A stretch of DNA of 15,195 nt, taken from positions 1-15,195 of the forward strand of contig JBMYZL010000036.1 of assembly GCA_049610385.1 (NCBI GenBank), given 5' to 3'. Source of the stretch: JBMYZL01 sp049610385. GTDB lineage: Bacteria; Bacteroidota; Bacteroidia; Flavobacteriales_D; Sanyastnellaceae. The position numbers and the translations under genes were made by a program. The notes under the pieces were generated by a model that saw only the letters and a list, made by a program, of their open reading frames with translations, had not been told where the DNA came from and ran no database searches. Positions 1 through 6,622 of the stretch are shown here, in pieces (positions within the stretch are counted from its first letter, which is position 1; every line of letters starts with the position of its first letter).

Positions 1-107
1 CCAAGATAAGGTCCGTTGCGGAATGCGGGGAACTGAAGAGATGATGTTTTATTTGGAATCTTGGTACAATTTATTTTTGTTGTTTGTATTGGATATAAGA
101 TTGCTTT

Positions 108-608
108 TCATTGGCAAAATTCATGTTGTTGCTGTTGATCCTCCACGAGGGCAACGCCTTCCTGTAGGGAGTATGCAAATGACAAATAACCAAAATGTCC
201 GTATCCATCAGAGCCAGTACATGACCACCCGTTTGCGCCAATACTTATATTCTCCATTAGCGATGAATTCGAGAAGATAAGTGTGTCAGTCACTGGATCA
301 GGGCAGCCAAGGATATCATACGTTGAGACATCTTCAAACTCATACTCAATGAACAATGAGTCCAAAACAATAGAGCCGTCAGCAATTCCGAAAACTAAAT
401 CCTCCAGCGGCGTTCCATTATAATCACAAGGCTCAGGCGGATTGCCAAACTCACTTCCAAAGGCGGAAAGAAAGCCAATCAGATCTGAGAAGCCCACGAA
501 GTTGTCATTGTTCCAGTCAGGATTCCACGGATACTCATGTATGATTGTCCCTTGCGCTCCAGCGGTCACTGCGACCACGAGTGCCAAAAGCGTCATCAAG
601 TGCTTCAT
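108..608 (-). CDS. Small secreted protein with dockerin-like calcium loop
   Basis: The predicted product is 166 residues. I start at the ATG at 608 because it opens a clean signal peptide (MKHLMTLLALVVAVTAGAQG); the open frame runs on upstream to 725, but those residues do not look like a leader or domain. Mature residues 27-55 contain PWNPDW followed by a 12-residue EF-hand-like loop, D31-W-N-N-D-N-F-V-G-F-S-D42, then a hydrophobic helix (LIGFLSAFG). This module is common near the N-terminus of secreted Flavobacteriales proteins and probably binds calcium. The rest (60-166) is acidic, rich in Asp, Ser and Tyr, and matches no family I recognise. It ends in a polar QQQQHEFCQ tail with no T9SS sorting motif, so it is either exported by another route or is the remnant of a longer protein. 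It is divergent from the gene at 898. Confidence 0.72.
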   Translation of the reverse strand: MKHLMTLLALVVAVTAGAQGTIIHEYPWNPDWNNDNFVGFSDLIGFLSAFGSEFGNPPEPCDYNGTPLEDLVFGIADGSIVLDSLFIEYEFEDVSTYDILGCPDPVTDTLIFSNSSLMENISIGANGWSCTGSDGYGHFGYLSFAYSLQEGVALVEDQQQQHEFCQ

Positions 609-897
609 TTGGTTCGATTTGGTATTACCAATTGTACCAAAGGATCTGTCAGCAGTCCGGCACAACGACATGTGAACACCCAAAATCGTGGGCGACACTG
701 TGGGCGAAAGGGCAAGTCTAACCATTGTTTATCAACAGATTAGGAGCTGGTTTGTGATTCCAACGGAATCACTCCATCAAGAAGCCCACACCCGAGGAGG
801 TATGGGTTTTTGCACGAGGACCGCGACATCAGATGATAGGTGTCCATGAACATTAAACTTTTGGGTATTACTTGCGTCAGATTAGAAACGAATTCCA
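609..897. promoter_or_regulatory. Divergent intergenic region of the small secreted and YHYH genes
   Basis: This 289-base gap separates divergent genes and so should carry promoters for both. I see no clear TAnnTTTG box in either direction, no strong hairpin and no convincing coding frame (the plus frame from 840 is a shadow of the YHYH gene). Confidence 0.3.
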
Positions 898-2277
898 ATG
901 TCCATGCTCTTCCATTTTTCCAAAACCCTCGTTTTCATCTTGGCTGTTTTAGGAGCCACTGCAGCGTCAAGCCATGCTCAACCGGAATTGTCGAGTTGGC
1001 TCATCAATACCGATGGTGCCTCAGGATCATTTTGGAACAACGGAAACCTGCAGGACAACGGCATTTTATGCGATGTTCAGACGGTCCAATTTTCAGAGAA
1101 CAACGTCTACATTCAGTCCACGGGTGTGCCGCGCTATGCAACGGCGCCATACGGCGATGGCAACCCATCGCAAGCCTCGAACGCGGATTATTTGTTTCAA
1201 ATTCCCCGCAACCCGGAGCAGGGGCCAGCGGCTGGAACGCCCACGGGGTTGGGGCACACGGCGGTGCTCATCAATGGAGTGCCCACCTTCAATGCCATGG
1301 ACGCGTTCAGTTACAACAACCAGGACGTGTGGCACCAGAACGCAGGGTTTTTCGAGTTGGCGGGCTTCGATTGTGCGAAAGGGCATCCGGCCATGGGCAA
1401 TTACCATCACCACTTGATTCCCACACGCTTTGATGATTCCCAGGATGTGCTCAACGGCGTTTGTGCGAATTTTCCGAGCGACGGGTTGTTGGCGATTGAT
1501 GGCACCGTTCACAGTCCCATAATTGGCTATGCATTTGACGGTTACCCCATATACGGACCGTTTGCGTATGAAAATACCGATGGTTCCGGAGCCGTCGTGC
1601 GCATGGAATCGAGTTATTCCTTGCGCGACATCACGGAACGACACACCCTTGCAGACGGTACACAGTTGGCTCCGAATCAATACGGTCCGGATGTGGGTGC
1701 GTTGGTGACGCCGGCCATTCCTCCTGGAGCGGATCCTGTTGAGGCCGTGCTGGGCGCCTACATAGAGGACTTCGAATTCATCGAAGGGTCGGGGCATTTG
1801 GATGTGTTCAACGGCCGATTTGGCATCACACCCGAATATCCGGAAGGTACGTATGCCTACTTTGCTACGGTTGATGCAAGCCACAACCCGGCATATCCCT
1901 ATTTCTTTACAGCTTACCGCGGGGTTGTTGAAACGGACAATTTTGGGCAAGGACCCGGAGGGGGAGTAGGCAGCACGAACGTCACCATCGATGAACCCGT
2001 AGAAACATACAATGGAACCAATGGATTGGGAGTACGCTTGGCACCGAATTGGACCCTGCATCCCAACCCGGCTTCCGACCAGGTGCAGCTATCAAATGTC
2101 TCTGTGGGCACAACATTTCTGGTAAAGGATGCCACAGGTCGGGTCGTTCGATCGGGATGCGTGACCGGATCGAATTGGACGTGGGATGCCTCGGATTTGC
2201 CGGTAGGCATGTATTGGGTACAAGGCAACCGTGAGGGCGTCATAACGCAGGCCATGCCCCTTTTGATTGTGCGCTGA
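898..2277 (+). CDS. YHYH-family secreted protein with T9SS sorting domain
   Basis: The product is 459 residues. Residues 1-27 are a signal peptide (hydrophobic FSKTLVFILAVLGATAASSHAQ); ATG 898 and ATG 904 are both possible starts. The central part (about 30-345) is a YHYH-type domain. It shows the family hallmark GYAFDGYPIYGP at residues 210-221 and a His cluster N168-Y-H-H-H172 where the family usually has Y-H-Y-H. Such His/Tyr motifs suggest metal binding, but the biochemical role of the family is not established. A Gly/Thr/Asn-rich linker (about 350-383) leads to a T9SS type A sorting domain (384-459) with the LHPNPASD motif and a terminal SDLPVGMYWV strand. The protein is therefore expected to be exported, cleaved at its C-terminal domain and anchored to the surface or released. 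The stop overlaps the next start (TGATG), so the two genes are probably translated from one message. Confidence 0.88.
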   Translation: MSMLFHFSKTLVFILAVLGATAASSHAQPELSSWLINTDGASGSFWNNGNLQDNGILCDVQTVQFSENNVYIQSTGVPRYATAPYGDGNPSQASNADYLFQIPRNPEQGPAAGTPTGLGHTAVLINGVPTFNAMDAFSYNNQDVWHQNAGFFELAGFDCAKGHPAMGNYHHHLIPTRFDDSQDVLNGVCANFPSDGLLAIDGTVHSPIIGYAFDGYPIYGPFAYENTDGSGAVVRMESSYSLRDITERHTLADGTQLAPNQYGPDVGALVTPAIPPGADPVEAVLGAYIEDFEFIEGSGHLDVFNGRFGITPEYPEGTYAYFATVDASHNPAYPYFFTAYRGVVETDNFGQGPGGGVGSTNVTIDEPVETYNGTNGLGVRLAPNWTLHPNPASDQVQLSNVSVGTTFLVKDATGRVVRSGCVTGSNWTWDASDLPVGMYWVQGNREGVITQAMPLLIVR

Positions 2278-3782
2278 TGGTCAACGTCCCGACGCGTGCC
2301 TATCAGTTCGGTGTTTTCTTGACGCTGGCCTCTTCGGCGTTGGGTCAGGCGCCGGTTTGGACGCACGATGGGGATTGGGCCGAGGAAGGATGGAGCACCG
2401 GCAGCCTCGGAGAATGGCATGAAGTGGCGGATGTTGTTCCGTGGCAAAATCAGGCCGCGGCCGCGGTCAATGTGTACAATGCGGATGGATCATTTGTGCC
2501 ATACGCCTGCCGCTGGGAAGACTCGGGTGAGCGCTGGGATTGGCCGCTGAAGGCGGAGGACGATTCGGCTCAATATGACATTGCGGCCTTGGATGTCGAC
2601 CTGTCTGGTCAGCTCTGGGCTTTCGGAAGTGAGCAACACAACGTCAACGGCTGGACGAGCGAATGGGCATTGTGGCCCATCGAAGTGGGGAGCTTGCTTG
2701 GTACGGCAAACGCCGTCTACATAAATTTCGGGAGCCCATTTCAAGCCATGTTTGGTTGGGATGTTTCGCCCGCTGCCGAGGTGTGGGGTGTGGCAACAGG
2801 GTATGTGTTGGACCCGTGCTGCTTTCATCGCGAATTGCCCGCACTGGTTGAAGTCTCTTCAGACCAGAGCTTCACATCTGTGGTGTTTGATGTTGGAAAT
2901 GAGACTACGGCAGACACCCTGGGCTTGCGCCCTGCTCATGACCGGCACGAAGTAGGCGGGGCTTACTATTGCGCTGTTCCCTTGCCCGAAGGAGGTTGGA
3001 TTGCTGCTGGGGCTTATTCAAATGCTGCACACTATGAAGTGCTTGTGGCGAAGCACGCTCCGGACGGTTCCTTGGTCGAGACATTCGGTGAGTCGGGTTG
3101 GTTTCACGTCAACCTGAACCCCGGGGTAAATCACTGGGTCGCCGATGCCGTGATTATCGAAGGCCGGCTGTGCTTGCAAGTTCAAAGCCACAGCGGGGGT
3201 GAGCTCAACCCGGGCTGGCATCAGTTGGAGGTGGACGCAGAGTCTGGAGAATTGTTGGGTTGGGCGTCTTTAGACGGTATGGCGGCTGTTCACACGGATG
3301 GGTACCACCAAGGAGCGGGGTCGATTGTGGGGTTTTATGATGCCGAGGAACCGCGGGTCGTTGACCCCAGTGAAATGTCAGAAGTGGAGTTAACTCCGGG
3401 AATTGACCTGGGCAGCTGGACCCACATCAAAACGACCTACCATGCGGAGTGGTCCAGGTGGGTCACGGTAGGTCAGCACCAACTTTCGGGAGCCACGACC
3501 CTCGCCGCATCAACATGGCTCGAACCGACCTTGGGCCAGCCGAGTGTGCACAATCAAGTGGATGTTCCGTTTCCGAATCCCGTGATGCGTGGCGAAGGGC
3601 TTCATCTTCCATCTCCTTGTGACTTGCATCCCTGCGGGTTGTACGATGGTCACGGTACGCAAGTATGGACGACCCCAGCGTTTGCTGGCAATCAGGTTTT
3701 CATCCCTGAATCCTTGCCCGCGGGCCCCTACGTTCTCCATAGCACTGATGTGGGAATGGGTTGGCGACTCCTGGTTCAGTAG
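2277..3782 (+). CDS. Secreted T9SS-sorted protein, possibly beta-propeller
   Basis: The product is 501 residues. The start overlaps the last base of the YHYH gene's stop codon, which indicates translational coupling. Residues 1-24 form a signal peptide ending SSALGQ. The body (25-425) is rich in Trp, Gly and acidic residues and in short beta-strand patterns. Around residues 255-290 the pattern AKHAPDGSLVETFGESGW resembles one delta-60-type repeat (a motif of outer-surface beta-propeller proteins), but I do not see a full series, so the propeller assignment is tentative. The C-terminus (429-501) is a divergent T9SS sorting domain: VPFPNPV at 430-436 and a SLPAGPYVLHS strand near the end. Expected location is the cell surface or outside the cell. 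No catalytic motif is apparent. Its function is unknown; pairing with the YHYH protein suggests they act together. Confidence 0.82.
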   Translation: MVNVPTRAYQFGVFLTLASSALGQAPVWTHDGDWAEEGWSTGSLGEWHEVADVVPWQNQAAAAVNVYNADGSFVPYACRWEDSGERWDWPLKAEDDSAQYDIAALDVDLSGQLWAFGSEQHNVNGWTSEWALWPIEVGSLLGTANAVYINFGSPFQAMFGWDVSPAAEVWGVATGYVLDPCCFHRELPALVEVSSDQSFTSVVFDVGNETTADTLGLRPAHDRHEVGGAYYCAVPLPEGGWIAAGAYSNAAHYEVLVAKHAPDGSLVETFGESGWFHVNLNPGVNHWVADAVIIEGRLCLQVQSHSGGELNPGWHQLEVDAESGELLGWASLDGMAAVHTDGYHQGAGSIVGFYDAEEPRVVDPSEMSEVELTPGIDLGSWTHIKTTYHAEWSRWVTVGQHQLSGATTLAASTWLEPTLGQPSVHNQVDVPFPNPVMRGEGLHLPSPCDLHPCGLYDGHGTQVWTTPAFAGNQVFIPESLPAGPYVLHSTDVGMGWRLLVQ

Positions 3783-4026
3783 TCCATTCGGGATGCCGAG
3801 TGAGCGCAGCAAAGGAGTGTTGAATTCTCAAATTTTTGGCCCCACGCCGCGATGGCTCGCAGGCTTGCTTCACTCTCTTTGCGGGAGCGGACGAAGCGAA
3901 AAATTGGCAATCGTTCAACACGAACGTACCCAAATTGTATGAGCCATTCGCCCGCCATTGGTGACATCCCCGAAATATTCATGGGGACACACCTCACAAT
4001 CCAAAAGAATTTAGTTTCTTCCGCAC
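3783..4026. other. Structured non-coding gap
   Basis: This 244-base gap lies between the T9SS pair and the membrane-protein pair. It contains an imperfect inverted repeat, CAAATTTTTGGC at 3829-3840 against GCGAAAAATTGG at 3896-3907 (10 of 12 pairable). The enclosed 55 bases are G+C rich and can form further stems (GCTTC/GAAGC; GCTCGCA/TGCGGGAGC with a bulge). It could act as a terminator or be a copy of a dispersed intergenic repeat. Minus-strand open frames through it look non-coding. No convincing Bacteroidota promoter (TTTG...TAnnTTTG) was found for the gene at 4027. Confidence 0.4.
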
Positions 4027-4881
4027 ATGAAGGGACACAGAGATTCAGGCGTGTGGACGCAGGAGCGGCTCGTACGGGGGGCAATTCTCCTTTTCTGGAC
4101 CTGCTTCTGGTTGTTCAATGTGGTGGATAAAGCCATTGGAGGAAGCACGTTTTTGTGGGTTGGACGGGATCGGTTTGCGCAGTTCCAGAAGTACTTCGCC
4201 TCGGCGGGATTGGAATCGCCATGGATTGCTGATGTGGCGCTGTATGTTGCGGCGGCGTTGGAGGTGTTTGCCTTGGTGTTTTTTGCCGGGGCGCTGCTGA
4301 ATTTCGCCGCTCGTCGCGCACATCAAGCCAGGTCATGGTGTTTTATCGGCATTGTGATCACCCTGGTGACCTTCACGTTTTTTTCCATCGGCGACCACCT
4401 GTTTGGCGATCGATTCGAGCTGTTGGAACACACCCTTTTTTGGTTCGTTACGCTTGCTTCTTGGGGGGTGTATGTTCGGTTGGAAGACAAGGGCAGTCAG
4501 TCTCCTCAGGAACATCCCCAACAATCTGGACGCTCCAAATGGGGCAGGAGTGTGGCCACATTGGCCATCGCCCTTGTGGTGGTGACGTCGGCTTCCGTAT
4601 TCAAGTACAACACCGATTTCTTTTACCGTCGGACTGCTGCGCTGGAGGCCGAGCCGGTAGGAGAGGATTTGTTCAAGGTTGCTTTTCCGTTCCTGGGTGG
4701 GAGCCAGGTGTTCGAGGCGACCCTGGCGAAGTTTAAGCGCGAGCATCCGGACAAATCCATTGATCACATCTACACGGCGCCCAATCCGTTGCGCTTGAAG
4801 AAGGCGGATGCCCTCATTTTTTACATCGTGACCAGGGATCGGGCGGCGGCAAATGCACAAAAAGCTTCAACCCATGAATGA
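4027..4881 (+). CDS. Five-helix inner-membrane protein with soluble tail (paralogue A)
   Basis: The product is 284 residues of unknown function. Hydrophobic segments lie at about 16-36, 66-93, 104-122, 132-151 and 175-193, followed by a soluble C-terminal domain of about 90 residues. Distinctive blocks are TFLWVGRDRF (41-50), FSIGDHLFGDRFELLEHTLFW (119-139, with charged D/E/H residues within or beside membrane segments), FPFLGGSQVFEATL (220-233) and EHPDKSIDHIYT (239-250). All four blocks recur in the next gene. The size and helix layout loosely recall DoxX-like or DUF-type small membrane proteins, but I cannot assign a family. The first ATG (4027) gives a short polar N-terminus before helix 1. 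The stop TGA overlaps the start of the next gene, so the pair forms a two-gene operon. There is no signal peptide and no catalytic motif that I recognise. Confidence 0.8.
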   Translation: MKGHRDSGVWTQERLVRGAILLFWTCFWLFNVVDKAIGGSTFLWVGRDRFAQFQKYFASAGLESPWIADVALYVAAALEVFALVFFAGALLNFAARRAHQARSWCFIGIVITLVTFTFFSIGDHLFGDRFELLEHTLFWFVTLASWGVYVRLEDKGSQSPQEHPQQSGRSKWGRSVATLAIALVVVTSASVFKYNTDFFYRRTAALEAEPVGEDLFKVAFPFLGGSQVFEATLAKFKREHPDKSIDHIYTAPNPLRLKKADALIFYIVTRDRAAANAQKASTHE

Positions 4882-5644
4882 GCGCAGGATCCTTCGAACA
4901 TCGATTCTCTTGTTTTGGACGCTTTTCTGGGGGCTGAGCGTCTTGGACAAAATCATTCCCGACGTCCATTTTCTGTGGGTGGGTAAAGATTTCTTTGCCC
5001 TTTTTGTCAAATTCTTCGGTTCATTGGGACTGAGCGACCCCTTGTTTGCGACGCTCGCCCTCGCAGGCGTAAGTGGCTTGGAAGCGGTGAATTTTACATT
5101 TTACGTTGCCGCCATGGTGCGACACCTGCAGCGCCATGAACAGGCGACAGACCGGTGGTTTTTCAGGGCGATCCTGACGTCACTGGTTTTGTTCACCCTG
5201 TTTTCAATCGCTGACCAAGTTTTTGGCGACCGTTTTCAATTGCTTGAGCACAGCCTGTTCTGGATGGTCCTCATCGGCACTTGGTGGGGATTTTGTGCCT
5301 TGCATCCGGACCCCGATGAAAAACGTGCACTTCCCCAAAAGGGAATGCTGAGGTCTGCATTGGCGCTCGGGGGTGCCTTGACCTTGGTCGTTTGCGTTTC
5401 CGTATCGGGATTTTCCAGCAAGACATTTGCCAATGCAGAAGCACCGGTTCGCGGGACGGAAGTGGTCGAGGGTGTGTACAAATTTGATTTCCCATTTCTC
5501 GCGGACAAACGGGTGCTGGAAGCGACCATCGCATCGTTCAGGGATGAACATCCCGAACTTGAAATCACCTACATCTACACGGGACCTTCTGAGTTGAATT
5601 CAAAGAAAAAGACCCACATGCTGCTTTACGTATTTGCGGAGTGA
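4874..5644 (+). CDS. Five-helix inner-membrane protein with soluble tail (paralogue B)
   Basis: The product is 256 residues when started at ATG 4874 (MNERRILRTS), which overlaps the preceding gene by 8 nt. An in-frame ATG at 4853 would add seven residues and a 29-nt overlap. I prefer 4874 because its N-terminus lines up with the residues just before helix 1 of paralogue A. It is a tandem duplicate of that gene: ILLFWTLFW, HFLWVGKDFF, FSIADQVFGDRFQLLEHSLFW (110-130), FPFLADKRVLEAT (206-218) and EHPELEITYIYTGP (225-238) all have counterparts there. Helices fall at about 8-26, 58-82, 98-115, 122-141 and 160-180. The soluble tail (181-256) is nearly as well conserved as the membrane part, suggesting both halves are under selection. 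The two proteins may form a heteromer. The function is unknown. Confidence 0.8.
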   Translation: MNERRILRTSILLFWTLFWGLSVLDKIIPDVHFLWVGKDFFALFVKFFGSLGLSDPLFATLALAGVSGLEAVNFTFYVAAMVRHLQRHEQATDRWFFRAILTSLVLFTLFSIADQVFGDRFQLLEHSLFWMVLIGTWWGFCALHPDPDEKRALPQKGMLRSALALGGALTLVVCVSVSGFSSKTFANAEAPVRGTEVVEGVYKFDFPFLADKRVLEATIASFRDEHPELEITYIYTGPSELNSKKKTHMLLYVFAE

Positions 5645-5673
5645 AGAGGTTCGATCCGCTTGTTCAAGGACTG

Positions 5674-5736
5674 TTGCGTTGTCATCACATGGAACGGACA
5701 TGATGCCTGAGAAGCGCATATGTGATCAAAACGCAA
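5674..5736. terminator. Imperfect inverted repeat after the membrane-protein pair
   Basis: Arms of 17 nt, TTGCGTTGTCATCACAT (5674-5690) and ATGTGATCAAAACGCAA (5720-5736), are complementary at 15 of 17 positions and enclose a 29-nt loop. The repeat begins 30 nt after the stop at 5644 and about 100 nt before the phosphatase start. No T-run follows, so it is not a classical intrinsic terminator. It could serve as a transcript 3' end or a protein-binding site. Confidence 0.4.
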
Positions 5737-5836
5737 GGCTGCACCGCAATGTGTTTTACTTTCGAAGTCAAGGAGAGCAGTGTAAGCCATGGTCCAACGG
5801 GCCGCTGTTGACTTCAAGACTTTTAATCTCATTCAA

Positions 5837-6370
5837 ATGAATTGTTGCCGATCCGCGATTTCTCAGGTGTGCTTTCTTATGGCACTCTCGTTCTTCAGTG
5901 TTTCAGCCGAAGTCAAAGGCCAAGAAGACCCGACGCTTTTTACCATCTATTTGGTGCGACACGCCGAAAAGCAAACCGCGGTGAGCGACCCGCCGCTTAC
6001 GGCGTGTGGCGAGGAACGCGCAGTTGCGCTGCAAGAGTTTTTATCTGACATCTCAATCGATGCGGTGTACAGCACTGATTTCAAACGAACACAGGGCACG
6101 GCGGCTCCAGTGGCGGATGCGAAGGGGCTTCCAATTCAGTCGTACAACCCTCGGGCGCTTGAGGCCATTCAGGAAACGCTGATGACCAACCAGCAGGATG
6201 CACTCGTTATTGGGCACAGCAACACCACTGCTGTTTTGGCAGGCCTGCTCATCGGTGAGGAGATGGGGTCGTTCGACGAGTCCATCTACAACCGCATTTA
6301 CCAGGTCGTGGTGTCGGGTGGGCAACAGCGCCTGCACGTGTTTCATACTGCGTTTGAGTGCAACGAATGA
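5837..6370 (+). CDS. Secreted histidine phosphatase family protein
   Basis: The product is 177 residues of the histidine phosphatase superfamily (branch 1, phosphoglycerate-mutase/SixA-like). The catalytic motif RHAE is at 41-44 (His42 would carry the phosphate), the second Arg is in FKRTQGTA (Arg84), and the second catalytic His is in IGHSN (His127). LTACGEERAVAL (54-65) is the usual helix following the first motif. I start at ATG 5837 because it opens a signal-peptide-like N-terminus (hydrophobic VCFLMALSFFSVSAEV); the open frame upstream to 5789 adds charged residues that would spoil it. The protein is therefore probably periplasmic or lipid-side rather than a cytoplasmic regulator. Its substrate cannot be told from sequence. 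It is a monocistronic-looking gene, 192 nt after the membrane-protein pair. Confidence 0.87.
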   Translation: MNCCRSAISQVCFLMALSFFSVSAEVKGQEDPTLFTIYLVRHAEKQTAVSDPPLTACGEERAVALQEFLSDISIDAVYSTDFKRTQGTAAPVADAKGLPIQSYNPRALEAIQETLMTNQQDALVIGHSNTTAVLAGLLIGEEMGSFDESIYNRIYQVVVSGGQQRLHVFHTAFECNE

Positions 6371-6393
6371 GCGGGGAATAAGAATCCCTGCTC
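6369..6393 (+). terminator. Hairpin overlapping the phosphatase stop codon
   Basis: GAGCGGGGA (6369-6377) pairs with TCCCTGCTC (6385-6393) over nine base pairs including one G-U, closing a 7-nt loop. It begins inside the TGA stop of the phosphatase gene. No T-tract follows directly. It is a plausible transcript 3' end, but function is inferred from position only. Confidence 0.4.
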
Positions 6394-6463
6394 CACAAGA
6401 GAAAGGGGATTTTCGAATGCTGGAAGCCTTCGGAAAGGGCGGACTCAGATCACATCTTGATCC

Positions 6464-6503
6464 CCTTGAAGTTTTGCTCAAAGCCTTGAAGTTTTGCGCA
6501 AGC
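6464..6503. repeat. 20-bp tandem repeat, two copies
   Basis: The 14-mer CCTTGAAGTTTTGC occurs at 6464-6477 and again at 6484-6497, each followed by a similar spacer (TCAAAG, then GCAAGC), giving a period of exactly 20 bp. It lies in the gap between two convergent genes. Two copies only; no array continues on either side. Confidence 0.6.
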
Positions 6504-6562
6504 CTTCTCCAACGCACATGACGAAACAAGCCTGCTTGGGGCTTTCCTGTCTCGGGATGCAG

Positions 6563-6609
6563 GCACCGTTTGGTGCAGAATGCCCAGTGGGGGTGGCGCT
6601 TTCAAGCGC
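6563..6609 (-). terminator. Two small hairpins downstream of the LamG/FISUMP gene
   Basis: GCACC-GTTT-GGTGC (6563-6576) and GCGCT-TTCA-AGCGC (6596-6609) are perfect 5-bp stems with 4-nt loops. The second sits 13 bases beyond the minus-strand stop at 6623. A wider pairing, GCCTGC (6530-6535) with GCAGGC (6559-6564), is also possible. There is no U-run, so this is at best a weak or Bacteroidota-style 3' end. Confidence 0.35.
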
Positions 6610-6622
6610 ATATTGTGGGTGA

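Noticed and set aside
23..280. 85-residue plus-strand open frame at the left edge
   Set aside because: It overlaps the 3' half of the small secreted protein gene in antisense and shows no coding character.
609..725. Extending the small secreted protein to the ATG at 725
   Set aside because: It would bury the signal peptide, which begins cleanly at 608.
1093..2061. 322-residue minus-strand open frame opposite the YHYH gene
   Set aside because: It is antisense to a protein with clear family and T9SS motifs, and its own translation has no domain, leader or sensible composition.
4012..4019. TAGTTTCT as a Bacteroidota -7 promoter box for the membrane-protein operon
   Set aside because: It is only 7 bases before the start codon and has no TTTG element at the right spacing upstream.
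5757..5764. TACTTTCG as a -7 box for the phosphatase gene
   Set aside because: It mismatches the TAnnTTTG consensus and lacks a -33 element at the expected distance.
6464..6503. Start of a CRISPR array or larger satellite
   Set aside because: There are only two copies with a 6-bp spacer and no further units on either side.
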